Part shown: piece by piece, positions 26,401 through 34,899 of the stretch
Layout of the letters: each line of letters begins with the position of its first letter
Numbering within the stretch: the first letter of the stretch is position 1
From: Aquila chrysaetos chrysaetos
Lineage: Eukaryota > Chordata > Aves > Accipitriformes > Accipitridae
Direction: 5' to 3'
DNA length: 64,000 bases
Assembly: GCF_900496995.4 (NCBI RefSeq)
Contig: NC_044010.1
Span: forward strand, 1,240,001 to 1,304,000
Program-made: the position numbers and the translations under genes
The notes under the pieces: model-generated
The model's input: the letters and a program-made list of their open reading frames with translations, nothing else
What the model was told of the DNA's origin: nothing
The model's database searches: none

Positions 26401-28414
26401 TTCTCCAGTATCCTTAAAAACCTGAGCAAACAACATCTGAATTTTAGAGGTCTACACGAGGAAAGGAAGTGATTCCTAAACACATTGCTTTTGCCTCAAG
26501 ACAGTTTCCTCAGTTTCCCAGAGATCTGTACCCCACAGAGGGCTGTAATACGACCTCACTGGCAGATTTAACATTTAACCCTCCCCTCCAGAAAACCACT
26601 GTCACTCATCCCACCTCAACATCCACTCCATCCCATACCTGACGAACTCTTCTTCCACCACTGAACCACCCCAAAGCTTATGGAGATCCAGCTGCAGCAC
26701 CTGCGTGAGTAGCCTTAAGAGCGGCTCCCTATCCTCTTCCCACAAGGATCCAGAGCTCTTGGTACGGTGGTTCTTGTTCTAGCAAGAAGATTACATGATG
26801 CGATACATCAGCAGCTTGACAACAGAAAAAAACACCATCACCACCCTGCTTCCCTCAAAAAAGAAAATGACTGTCAAATTCTACAACATTAAGAGACATA
26901 CAGTGAGATGTATGAGGAGCTTATATGCCCACATCAAACGACCATTGCTGTCATCTTTGAGCACAGAAAGGAACTCTTGAGAAAATACTGGCACACTAAG
27001 TACCAGCCAGACACTGAAGAGTGAAAGAGAGAGGCCTGGGCATCTGAGGCCCTGCTGATGTTTAGACAAATATTGTCCCTTTGGAAGTTTTCCGTCCACA
27101 GTTTCACAGAAATGCGAGTACTCCACATTAATGCACTGCTCTTGCTGGCAACGTGTTTAAATAAACCCAGCTATAACATCTGATAAAAGCCACAGAGATC
27201 AGCAAGCTGACATGTTTTCTACTTTTATCACCTTGTTTTCCCCCCAGTCCCCTCACCTACCTTCCCACCAGGACCCACCTCCAACAAACCACTTTTGCAG
27301 GTTTCCATTTCAAAGGCATCCAGCAGGCCAGTCAGCAAGTAGCAATTCATCTTGACAGCATTGAGGTGAGCAGTGCGGTCTGCGTGGCTTAGCCCAGAAT
27401 CACCCAAGATGGCAGGAAGTTCATTGGAATGATGGGACACCACTGAAGAGAGGCAGAAAGTCATGAGCACTCTTTGCCAGGCCCCTCAGCCATCCTCTCT
27501 TTTGGAGACTTAGAGCAGTCATCAGATTACCAAAGACGTGTGCTCACATCTCACCAGCTGTAACATGGGCTGCCCCCTGCAACCCAAACCTTGGACGCGC
27601 TGCCCTATCCTATCCCCACAGCCCCTCATCAGCTCATAGAAACACTCACTCAGAGCTGATGCATCCCAAGATGTATTTTCCAGGGACGCAGGGAAGGGGA
27701 TTTTCTGTCGGCCTGCCCTTACAGCAAACACGCACAGCTCAGCGTTGTCCACCAAGATTACAGACCTGTATTACTGGAATGGGCTGAGGGTGCAACCCAG
27801 CTGGTCGAGTCACATTAGCCTTTATATCATCACTGAGCTGCCACAGGAGATCAACCTCTCTATTACTCCCACCTCAGCTGGAAACAGCAGATACCCACCG
27901 CGCATCATCAGCTCCAGGGCATCCTCCTTGACATCAGTCCCCACAGCTTGGAAGTGGCTGCAGGGCAAGCAAAGCGTGTGAGGGCAGCAAGTAAACACTA
28001 CCAGGGAAAGGCGTGAACGCTCAGGTGCGCCAGCCTCTCCACAACCCTCCTCCACCCGCTCCCCTCCCGGTACCCCCGGCCTCCGCGCTCGTCGCTCTGT
28101 ACTCACTGCAGCAAGCTGTAGAGGGGGTCGAAATGCTGCAGCACTGCCAGCGGGCCCCGAGCCCGAAAGGCAGTCCGGAAGGCTGCGAGGAAACACGGAG
28201 AGGGATGGGGGGATGCGATCACGGCCGTGAGCCGGCGGTAGAACCGGGCCAGGCCGTGAGGGGTGCATATGTGGGGGGGGTGGGCCTTACCCGTGAGGGC
28301 GGGCGGCAGCTCGCGGGGGGGCAGCACCTCCTGCACCACGTAGCGCCCAGAGCCGCCGTCCCGCAGCAGGTCGGCGGGGGAGAGGGGCAGGTGGAACTCC
28401 CAGGTCGCCGCCAT
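2478..28414 (-). CDS. NCAPD2: Condensin complex subunit 1 (NCAPD2 / CAP-D2), 31 coding exons
   Basis: This is the HEAT-repeat, non-SMC subunit D2 of condensin I. With SMC2, SMC4, NCAPH and NCAPG it compacts and resolves chromosomes in mitosis, entering after nuclear envelope breakdown. The start (ATG at 28414-28412) gives MAATWEFHLPLSP, matching the vertebrate N-terminus EFHLPLSP. All 31 exons have GT-AG borders except one GC donor (intron 25), phases agree at every junction, and the exons total 4206 bases. The predicted protein is 1401 aa, ending ARRLR. The conserved block TMEEELGLVGATADDTEAE lies in exon 22. The C-terminal tail keeps three TP motifs (T1339, T1385, T1390) at the places where human CAP-D2 has CDK1 sites. 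It is intact, with no stop or frameshift. Exons are listed in the three block entries. It is head-to-head with MRPL51. Confidence 0.97.
3211..3273. repeat. Homopurine tract with A-run and G-run
   Basis: A run of about 22 A is followed by an AG alternation and a run of 9-10 G. On the minus strand this is a pyrimidine tract lying some 20-85 bases upstream of NCAPD2 exon 29, so it may double as its polypyrimidine tract. Confidence 0.8.
4951..4970. repeat. Poly(G) run in NCAPD2 intron 27
   Basis: About 17 consecutive G on the plus strand. It is a homopolymer prone to length error and a potential G-quadruplex former. A shorter run of 10 G lies at about 4194-4203. Confidence 0.85.
6690..6850 (-). 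mobile_element. Possible old CR1-like LINE 3' fragment
   Basis: Plus-strand text around CAAGGTCTCACCAG, preceded by a phrase resembling 'ACTG...CAGTATTCCAGG', is typical of reverse-complement CR1/LINE 3' regions in amniotes. The match is short and diverged and I have not aligned it. It lies in NCAPD2 intron 26. Confidence 0.4.
8339..8921 (+). mobile_element. Solo LTR, endogenous retrovirus (copy 1)
   Basis: The 583-base element begins TGTCCTGGTTTCAGCTGGGA and ends CATGACA, so it has the TG...CA termini of an LTR. It is flanked by an imperfect 5-base target duplication, ACATG at 8334-8338 and ATATG at 8922-8926. It contains a possible poly(A) signal ATTAAA near 8787. It is clearly homologous to copy 2 at 17390 along its full length, roughly 85-88% by eye. 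No gag, pol or env sequence is attached, so it is a solo LTR left by recombination between two LTRs. It lies in NCAPD2 intron 26, opposite to the gene. A 5-base duplication fits ERVL-type elements, but family naming is inference. Confidence 0.88.
10743..10767. repeat. (CA)n microsatellite
   Basis: About ten CA units lie in NCAPD2 intron 23, some 60-85 bases upstream of exon 24 in transcript direction, where they read as TG/GU repeats. GU repeats near acceptors can influence exon inclusion; that role is inference. Confidence 0.85.
14495..14515. repeat. Poly(A) run, 21 bases
   Basis: An uninterrupted A-run followed by GAAAAAAAAG, in NCAPD2 intron 18. It could be the tail of a retroposed sequence, but nothing recognisable precedes it. 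Confidence 0.8.
15305..15360. repeat. Two-copy 28-base tandem duplication
   Basis: A 28-base unit starting ATTCAAGATATAGCTATAAG occurs twice head to tail with no difference, in NCAPD2 intron 17. The identity suggests a recent replication slip or an assembly stutter. Confidence 0.9.
17390..17968 (+). mobile_element. Solo LTR, endogenous retrovirus (copy 2)
   Basis: The 579-base element begins TGTCCTGGTTTCAGCTGCGA and ends CCATGGCA, with perfect 5-base target duplications, ACTAT at 17385-17389 and 17969-17973. It is the same family and orientation as copy 1. Its 3' part has an (ATT)n-rich stretch near 17780-17830 and has lost the ATTAAA seen in copy 1. It has no internal retroviral sequence. 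It lies in NCAPD2 intron 15, antisense to the gene. Confidence 0.93.
24553..24690 (-). mobile_element. CR1 LINE 3'-end fragment in NCAPD2 intron 9
   Basis: The plus strand reads AGGTCTGAAGGGACCTCTGG followed by a TCTGGTCCAACCTCTG-like phrase and a CAGGGTCCCATTGAGTC-like phrase. These are the reverse complement of the avian CR1 3' UTR, in the right order. The terminal octamer repeats are eroded to TATAGATTTATAGAA. It is older and shorter than the copy at 54093. Confidence 0.75.
24978..28414 (-). other. NCAPD2: NCAPD2 exons 1-9 (residues 1-393)
   Basis: Exons in transcript order: 28291-28414, 28107-28182, 27899-27957, 27261-27442, 26639-26778, 26169-26296, 25961-26084, 25732-25879, 24978-25175. 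This is the Cnd1 N-terminal region and first HEAT repeats. Diagnostic peptides: RARGPLAVLQHFDPLY (exon 2), HHSNELPAILGDSGLS (exon 4), EEDREPLLRLLTQVLQLDL (exon 5), QMLQHFEHVAPVF (exon 7), TELAEQIPALVLSNMS (exon 8), FVRSRVLQLFTRIVQ (exon 9). In exon 7 the frame needs the second of two nearby AG acceptors (GAGAAAG before ATGCC). Exon 4 borders may be off by one base. Confidence 0.93.
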
Positions 28415-28900
28415 AGCCCCCGCCGTAACCCCACAGGCCGCAGCCTCCTCCTCTTCCTCCTCAGGCAGGGCCCCGGTAACTCAAAACACCGCGCGCGGGC
28501 CGCGCTCCGCCCGCCCCCTCCTTCCCCAGCCTATCAGCGCTCAGCAGCGCTGCCGCGCGCCAGCGCCTGGCCCAATCGCCGGCTCCCTTTCCCCCCCCCT
28601 CCCTTCTCCGACCGTTAGCGTGACGCCACCCCCTCCTCCTTCCGTTTTCCCGACGGCCACAGCGACCGGAAGGAGCCGGGCCGGAGCCACGGGGCGGGCG
28701 GACGGAGCCGCTCCTCTTCCTCTTCCTCCTCCTTCTTCCGCTTCCCCGGTAGGGGGGGGGGGGAACCGGCCCGCCCGCCGGGTCACCCCCATGGCGGTGC
28801 TGGTGCGGACGGTGGGGCGAGCCCTGCTGGGCCGGACCGCTCCCCTGGTCCGGACCGAACGCAGCATTAGCGGCGGCGGGGCCCGCTGGGGGCCGGTGCG
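28290..28900. promoter_or_regulatory. Bidirectional CpG-island promoter, NCAPD2 / MRPL51
   Basis: The two start codons (28412-28414 minus, 28791 plus) are only 376 bases apart, head to head. The interval is very CpG-rich, has no TATA box, contains a CCAAT box (GGCCCAATCGCC near 28570) and an ETS-type core (ACCGGAAGGA near 28676), and further CTTCCG pyrimidine cores towards MRPL51. This is the usual build of shared housekeeping promoters; transcription start sites cannot be fixed from sequence alone. Confidence 0.8.
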
Positions 28901-29416
28901 GCCCGGCCTCCCCGTGCCCTTCTCCTCACCCCTAGCAGGGCTGACCCGGGCCTTCCGCATCAAGGAGCCCCCAAAGCGTAAGGAGGTGGATCGGTGGACG
29001 GAAAAACGGGCCTTGTTCGGGGTCTACGATAACGTGGGGATCCTGGGTAAGACCCCGGTTGCGGTTGGAGGGGAGGGAGGCTGGACCCACCTGGGCGGTT
29101 TCTCCAGCAGCGAGAAGGCAGGAGGGGTGTTTAGGGGGGTGAATTGGGGCCGGCCGCCCCGGGAACAGTCTCCTCCAGGGCCTGGCTTCATCCTCTCTGC
29201 TCTGCCCTCCTGTTGTCAGGCGGCTTCCAGCTCCACCCGAAGAACCTCATCGTGGGGCCCACGTGGCTGCGAGGGTGGAAGGGGAACGAGTTGCAGAGGT
29301 GCATCCGCAAGAAGCAGATGGTGGGAGATCGGATGTTTGTAGAGGACTACCACAAACTCAACAAGAGGATCCAATACTTGTACAGGCGCTTCAATCGTAC
29401 CGGGAAGCACCGCTAG
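28791..29416 (+). CDS. MRPL51: Mitochondrial large ribosomal subunit protein mL51 (MRPL51)
   Basis: A nuclear-encoded component of the mitochondrial 39S subunit. There are two exons, 28791-29046 and 29220-29416, joined across a 173-base GT-AG intron in phase 1, giving 150 aa. The N-terminal 50 or so residues are rich in Arg, Leu and Ser with few acids ([19 protein letters not shown]), as expected of a mitochondrial targeting peptide. The mature part carries the family signature [20 protein letters not shown], then [37 protein letters not shown] and a basic end FNRTGKHR. The reading frame stays open upstream of 28791, but this ATG is the first that puts a presequence directly before conserved sequence. 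An AATAAA lies at 29469-29474. Confidence 0.96.
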
Positions 29417-29468
29417 GAACAACCGTGGGTTCAGCATGTGGAGCGTGGTTTTGTGGCACTGCGGTCAG

Positions 29469-29474
29469 AATAAA
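29469..29474 (+). promoter_or_regulatory. MRPL51: MRPL51 poly(A) signal
   Basis: AATAAA lies 53 bases after the MRPL51 stop codon, followed by GT-rich sequence (TTTCACACAGTTGGGTT region), implying a 3' UTR of about 75 bases. Confidence 0.8.
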
Positions 29475-29499
29475 GCCGGGTTTCACACAGTTGGGTTCC

Positions 29500-31200
29500 C
29501 AGTGCTTTCTGCAACCTTCGCTGTGCGTTTCTGGCCCAGTCCCAAAGTCCTGCTGCCGCTCCAGGCCCGAGCTCCTCTGTGCAAGTTCTGCACGCTCAAT
29601 CATTTGTGACGCACTTCTCGCAGACGTCTGTTCCAGTCTGCATCCCAGAACTTGACCTGAGAGTCCTTTATTTTTTGGCCAGGCTTCTAGCATCTTTTCG
29701 GTTGCTGTGAGCCCCAGGTCCTCGTGTCCTGCTTGACAATTTCAGTATGCTCCAGCTTAGATTTTTGCTCATAGCCAAATTTTCAAGTTAGTGCTGAGAG
29801 TGCCTGCTAATGTCTTCCTGCTCACTGCTTTCCTCCTTGCCCTCCGTTTATCTGTGATTAATATTAAAGTGTGAACGATCCAAGCATTAGTTGAAATGCA
29901 TCAAAACGTGTCTTAAGAACAGGATTTGTCTCTGTTTCACACTGATGATGACATAACCCTGCACTAATGACACCTACTCACCAAGTGCCCTTTTCCTTTT
30001 AATTTAGTCAGGATTTGCAAAAGTTGTTCAGGCGCTTAACTGTTGCAAAAAACTCTAGCTTCTAGTTTTCCATAACTGTTACCAGTTCCTATAGGGGAGA
30101 AGTTACGGTGAGTCAAAGACTGTTGTATACTTCAGAAAAATCTGTACGATGAGCAGGTATTTGCCTCTCTCTTCTCCCGTAGTTGTTAATTTGGCTGCTA
30201 GGTAATTGGGGAGTTACCTGCTCACTTGATGTATTTTGTTACACAGCAATGCTACTCTTGTCTTTAAAAGCGCTTGGTTGGAAGCAGCAGGGAATGGAAA
30301 GAACTCCTTTGAGGTCTAAGCCGTAGGAAGGTGAAGCCAAAGCCTCTGTTCGGGCAGCTGAAGTCCGCGTTCTCAGAGCAGGGTGGCAGACCTGTGGGAC
30401 TCTGCCAGAAGGTGTTCTGGCTTCAGGAAATGTCCACGGATCCAAGTGGAGACTGAGCAAGCACCTGGAAGAGAGCAGCTAGGGGTTATTACATACGTAA
30501 ACCAGAGGTGTAGCTAATCCTTAGCTGAAAGTATGTCAGCGACTGAAAAAGCGTCAGAGAAAAGTATCACGTAGCCTTTGTCGCCTCTCAGTCCTTAAGC
30601 ACTGACTTGGCAAGGGCTCTGTGGACCGGTAGTTCCACAAGCTCCATCTTCCGTGATTCGCAGTCGTTATTGGAACGGTCTTCGCACTGCGGCGGGAAGG
30701 TCGCCAAGCTACGGAAGCTTCTTCTCAGCTTGTCTGAAGGGACAGCTTAAAAACCTTCAGTTCCGCTGAGGCTAGTGCTAGGTTGCTCCTTAACCCCCAG
30801 TAGTCCTATCTGCAAATCCCCTGGCTGTAGTCACGACCCTGTTTTAAGTCTTCGCCTTCCTTGTAGCTGCAGTCTTTTGGCTCCCAGGCTATAATTTATA
30901 ACCTGTCTGTCTTGTGTATCTACTAATCTATCGGATCTGACACTAAAAACTTTTATTAAATGGCCTGTATCACCTTATGAGAGGAAAAGGTGTGAACCAG
31001 TTGCTCCTCACCCCACTCACCGTGCCAAACACCGTACGGGGAGATTTCTTGTTCGGCCGCGCTCCCGCCTCCCCGTTTGTCCCAAATTGAAGAATCCTCC
31101 CTTCCGATCCAGCAGGCTTCTCAAAAAAAATCTTTAGAGGGGGAAAACAAACCAAACGCATAGTAGCTGTTCTCGGGGCTGCCGGTGGGCAGCGGGGGCT
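29500..31200. other. Intergenic spacer between MRPL51 and VAMP1
   Basis: No gene is recognised. Open frames are short and unlike any family I know. GC content climbs towards 31000 as the VAMP1 CpG island begins. Confidence 0.6.
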
Positions 31201-32000
31201 CGGGCCGCGGCCGCTTCCTTGGCGTCCCCGTTGAGGCCGTGCGGTGGGGTGGAAGCCGGCCAGCGACGCCATCTCTTAATTGAGGGGACGGCGGCTTAAC
31301 CGGAGCCAACAGGCTACGGAGGTGGGAGTCACGGAGCCGCTCCGCGGCCCCCGCCTGTTCACGGCACCGCCGCGGGGCTGGCCTCGAACCGGGAAAAACA
31401 ACGGGGACGGGTCTCAGGCCCTGCGTGACCCCAACGGAGGGTGGCGGCGAGGGGGTTTTCCCTCAGGGCTGGTGTGGGCGGCGGGTCCGGTGGCCGCCCG
31501 GGCCCCATTTGGCGACCGGGAGAGGGGCCGTGGTAGCCCCGGGGGTGGCGGGAGGGGGACGCACCACCGGTCCCGCCGCAGGGGCGGGGCGCCGGGCGGG
31601 GGGCGGGCTCTGCTCCCATTGGGCGACCCCGAGAGCGAGTCACGGGGCGGGGCGGGGTTTGTCCCGTGGAAAGTCGGGAGCGAGGGAGGAGGCGGGGCTC
31701 GCCTAAACGGCCGTCTATCACAGTGCGCCTCGCTCCGGCAGGGCGGCGGAGCGCTGATTGGCTGCCGAGGAATCCAAGGGCGGCGCTGATTCGCTGTTCC
31801 TTCCTGCGGCCGCTTGTGAGTGGCTGTTGGCTCTAGGGGCGGGGCCTCGCCGCCTATAAGTAGGGGAGCCCCCGGCGGTGACTTCAGTTGGCGGGGTGCG
31901 GAGCTCTGTGCTGCGGTGTTTCTGTGGGGGGGGTCCCGGTCCGGTTCCGCGATGTGAGTGTCCGCCGGGCCGTGGCGTGGGGGGGAGGGTGTGGGTGGAC
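31200..32000 (+). promoter_or_regulatory. VAMP1: VAMP1 CpG-island promoter with TATA box
   Basis: A dense CpG island with many GGGGCGGGGC-type Sp1 boxes (for example around 31580-31660 and 31837) extends into intron 1. A TATA element, TATAAG at 31855-31860, is followed about 28 bases on by an initiator-like TTCAGTT at 31883-31889, which I take as the start site. The ATG follows about 65 bases later. Confidence 0.75.
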
Positions 32001-34348
32001 CGGGAGGGAACAGGCCCAGCGTAGACGACCCCCCGCGTCCTGGCCGGTGAGGTCCGAGTGGCGCATTGCCGCTGTCAACTTGGCCGGCGGCCACCGCTGC
32101 GCCCAGCCGTCCGGGGGCTGCCGTGTCCCCGTCCCCGGGGTGCCCCCCCCCGCGCTGTGTCTCCCCGTCAGCGTGACCCTCGTCCCGGTGCTTGTGGCAC
32201 GCTGCGGGTTCCCCTCCCGGTCTCCCTTCCCGGCTCCCGGGAGGCTGCAGCGCCGGGCACCCCCCCCCTGCACCGGGCCTGGCCTTCCCCCGCTGCCCTC
32301 CTGGGCCTGCTCTTGCTCCGGGCTCTCCCCTCAGCTCGCCCCATCCCTGTCCGGTGTGTGGGGGGGTCTAGGAAGGGTGCAGGCCATCGGGGCAACAGCC
32401 AGCACTGCCCCAGCCCTGGGGGTACTGGGGTTCAGGTGGATTTTTGGGGAGTGTGCGTGTGTGGGGTCCTTTCTCTTGAGCGTCTGGGTTTTTCTCCTTA
32501 CCCATCTCTGTCTTTCCTTAGGTCTGATCCAGCTCAGCAACCTGCTCCCGGGGCCCCCGAAGGGGGAGCCCCTGGTGGGGCCCCCCCCCGGACAAGCCAC
32601 CAACGTGAGCAGTAACCGCCGGCTGCAGCAGACGCAGGCCCAAATGAAGGAGGTTGGTAACCCTGCCAGCCGTGCTGGCTTCCCGTAGGCTGCCTGCGCT
32701 CTTTTTTTTCCTACCGCTCTGCAGCAGTGATGTTCTTGACAGGCGTCTGTTGCTGAGGGGGTGGATGCTCTTGTCATGCCAATGCCAGAAACGCATTCAT
32801 ACTCAAAAGGTGATGGCAGATCTATAAAGAGGCTGGAGCAGAGATTGCTTTATGTTTAAAAGCTGCTTAATTCCAGATAGGATTTCTAAGGAGCGGGCCT
32901 GTTAGATTTTTGGTACCTTCTGGCGTGCATCTGTTACGGAAATAAAGCTATACAGCATCCAGAACAGCTGGATCTTAATGCCTGCCTGCTGCTTCAAGGG
33001 AACAGTCTGTGTGCAGACTCGGTGTGTGATGTGGGGGGAACCTTGTCTGACTGTCCAGGGTCGGTGTCTGTGGCGTGGCTGCTGACATGCAGTAACGCCT
33101 TTATGCCTCACTGGGGCAGCAACATGTAGCTCTAACTTATTTTTGCAGTTACTGGGGAGTGAGCACCTGATTATTCTCATGAAGGGAGTGACTTAGACTT
33201 GCTGGATTTGGGAGCTTTTAAAGACGGGTGATGAGAATGTGGGGCCAAGGACCTGGTTTAAGTGTAGTTGAACTGATACTTTAACACGGGGTCTAGGGTT
33301 TTTTCCCCCACTTCAAAGTAGGCAATGACTTGAAAACTGTTTCTTATCCTGACCCTTTTTCCTTGTTTAGAGCTTTCACTTGTTAGTATCTCAGTGTTAG
33401 TTATTGGCCAAGTTACTCCTCTTACTTTTTCAACTCTCTTTACCAATACAACTGCTGCTACTATTTTTCCTTCTGCAGGTGGTTGATATAATGTGTGTAA
33501 ATGTAGACAAGGTGCTGCAACGAGATGAGAAACTGTCCGAGCTAGATGACCGGGCAGATGCACTTCAGGCCGGTGCCTCACAATTTGAAAGTAGCGCAGC
33601 AAAACTCAAAAGGAAGTACTGGTGGAAGAACTGCAAGGTGAGTTTCCTAGTGCCCTGACCTCCTTCATCAGAAGGAAATTGGGCTGGTCCTCTCCTGCAG
33701 GGCTTTGAGAGGATAGTTGGGGCTTAATAACGATTTCAAATGCTTAGGATTCTTTCACTGTGGAAAGACTTTTGAGGCCTTGGCTGTCCTACCTTCAGGG
33801 TCTGGCTTATATTCCCTGGCTGTCAGGGAGTATGTGAACTTGTTAATCTGTTCTGAGTATTACTCTTTGCCAATCTCTCTCTCCAGATGATGATCATGAT
33901 GGGAGTGATTGGTGCCATTGTGGTGGTGGTGATTGTAAGTAAGTACCAAAAAGCCCAGGATCAAAGGTGGAGAAGCACCAACTCTAGAGTACTTTAAACT
34001 TTTTGGTTTGAGATCTGGAGGGTCTTGATTGCATAAGTGTTAACTTCAGTCCTTGGGGAAGGGAGGTGGGGGTGCTGGAACTCCCATGCTTATTGTGGAA
34101 ATGGTATGCTTTACATAGTAGCAGAAGGAATTGGGGGTGGCCATCATTGTAGAGATGGGAAATTCTCTCTGCCAGGTCAGGTAAACCCGTAAGTATGAGG
34201 GGCATTTGCCCTGGAGCGGGTGGGTTGGCAAGTCCCTTCCCTGGTGGGGGATTTGGAGGTCTCGGGGGGCACCTTTGGTGTAACTTGCCCTTTTGTTCTT
34301 TCCTTTTTGTTCCCTATTGCTTTGTCTCCAGTCTACTTTTTTACTTGA
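31952..34348 (+). CDS. VAMP1: Vesicle-associated membrane protein 1 (synaptobrevin-1), frameshifted as written
   Basis: The R-SNARE of synaptic vesicles, pairing with syntaxin-1 and SNAP-25 to drive fusion. Exons: 31952-31953 (AT of the start codon), 32522-32652, 33479-33637, 33887-33938, 34332-34348. The splice sites fit family exon borders. Exon 2 begins [16 protein letters not shown], a Pro/Ala/Gly-rich tail, but the exons sum to 361 bases. After the C9 run at 32581-32589 the frame runs into TAA, while the conserved [11 protein letters not shown] lies one base out. Beyond this everything is intact: SNARE motif with the zero-layer Arg (LQRDEKL), [20 protein letters not shown], juxtamembrane KRKYWWKN, a transmembrane helix and the end VIVIYFFT. 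One C fewer would give 119 aa. An assembly error, a real lesion or an undetected alternative splice are all possible. Confidence 0.9.
33939..33997 (+). other. VAMP1: Alternative VAMP1 C-terminus by intron 4 read-through
   Basis: If the exon 4 donor is not used, the frame stays open for about 20 codons after ...VVVVIV, reading [11 protein letters not shown] and stopping at TAA. Mammalian VAMP1 also has isoforms that differ only in the last residues after this point; one, as I recall, ends in SKYR. Whether this one is made is unknown. Confidence 0.4.
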
Positions 34349-34795
34349 ATGTAGCTCCTTCAGTCTGCAACCTACTGTCCCCTGTCACCTTGCCTGTCTC
34401 TTCTTGCCCCTGAATCTTTCCCTTCCCTTCCACCTAGCTTCTTCATTGATTTCTTTATCGGTTTTGATTTGTCTTCTGTATAGGACTCTGAAGTGCTCTA
34501 CTGAACGTGGTTAGACTCTTCAACAGCTGCTGCAGCTTTAGGGAGGGTCATCTGAATTTTCAGGAAAGGGAAGTAGAGGAGGAGTGGGTAGCTATTGCTG
34601 CTGCTCTTCTGCAAGGAATTTATGTGGTTTATTTTTGGGTGCAAGCTTCTCAAATAGTGCCTGTATGGACTCTAGCAAAATAAGAATGCCTTAACGCAGT
34701 GCCTTTGGGGATGAAGGACTTCTGCATGTGAGATTCTTTAGTGTTCTGCCTAAAAAGAGTGGCAGCATGACTTAAGCTTTTCAGTGAGCTTCTGA

Positions 34796-34801
34796 AATAA
34801 A
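34796..34801 (+). promoter_or_regulatory. VAMP1: Candidate VAMP1 poly(A) signal (proximal)
   Basis: AATAAA lies about 450 bases after the VAMP1 stop. Further AATAAA hexamers at 37204-37209 and 38700-38705 could serve longer 3' UTRs, as VAMP1 in mammals has a 3' UTR of a few kilobases. Sequence alone cannot choose between them. Confidence 0.5.
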
Positions 34802-34899
34802 GGCTAGTTTGTGTTGGTCAGTGACTGTGAGCCATCTGACTGAGCTAGATGTAGTGGTGCAGATTTCTCTAGCCATGGAGAGATGAGCACTTAAATGAT

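Noticed and set aside
24978-28290. U85/SCARNA10 small Cajal-body RNA, hosted in a human NCAPD2 intron
   Set aside because: I searched these introns by eye for H, ACA, C and D boxes and the U5-guiding antisense element and found no convincing set. A covariance-model search would be needed to exclude it.
28619-28790. N-terminal extension of MRPL51 upstream of the ATG at 28791
   Set aside because: The frame is open, but it is proline-rich CpG-island sequence within the shared promoter, and the ATG at 28791 already gives a full-length protein with a targeting peptide.
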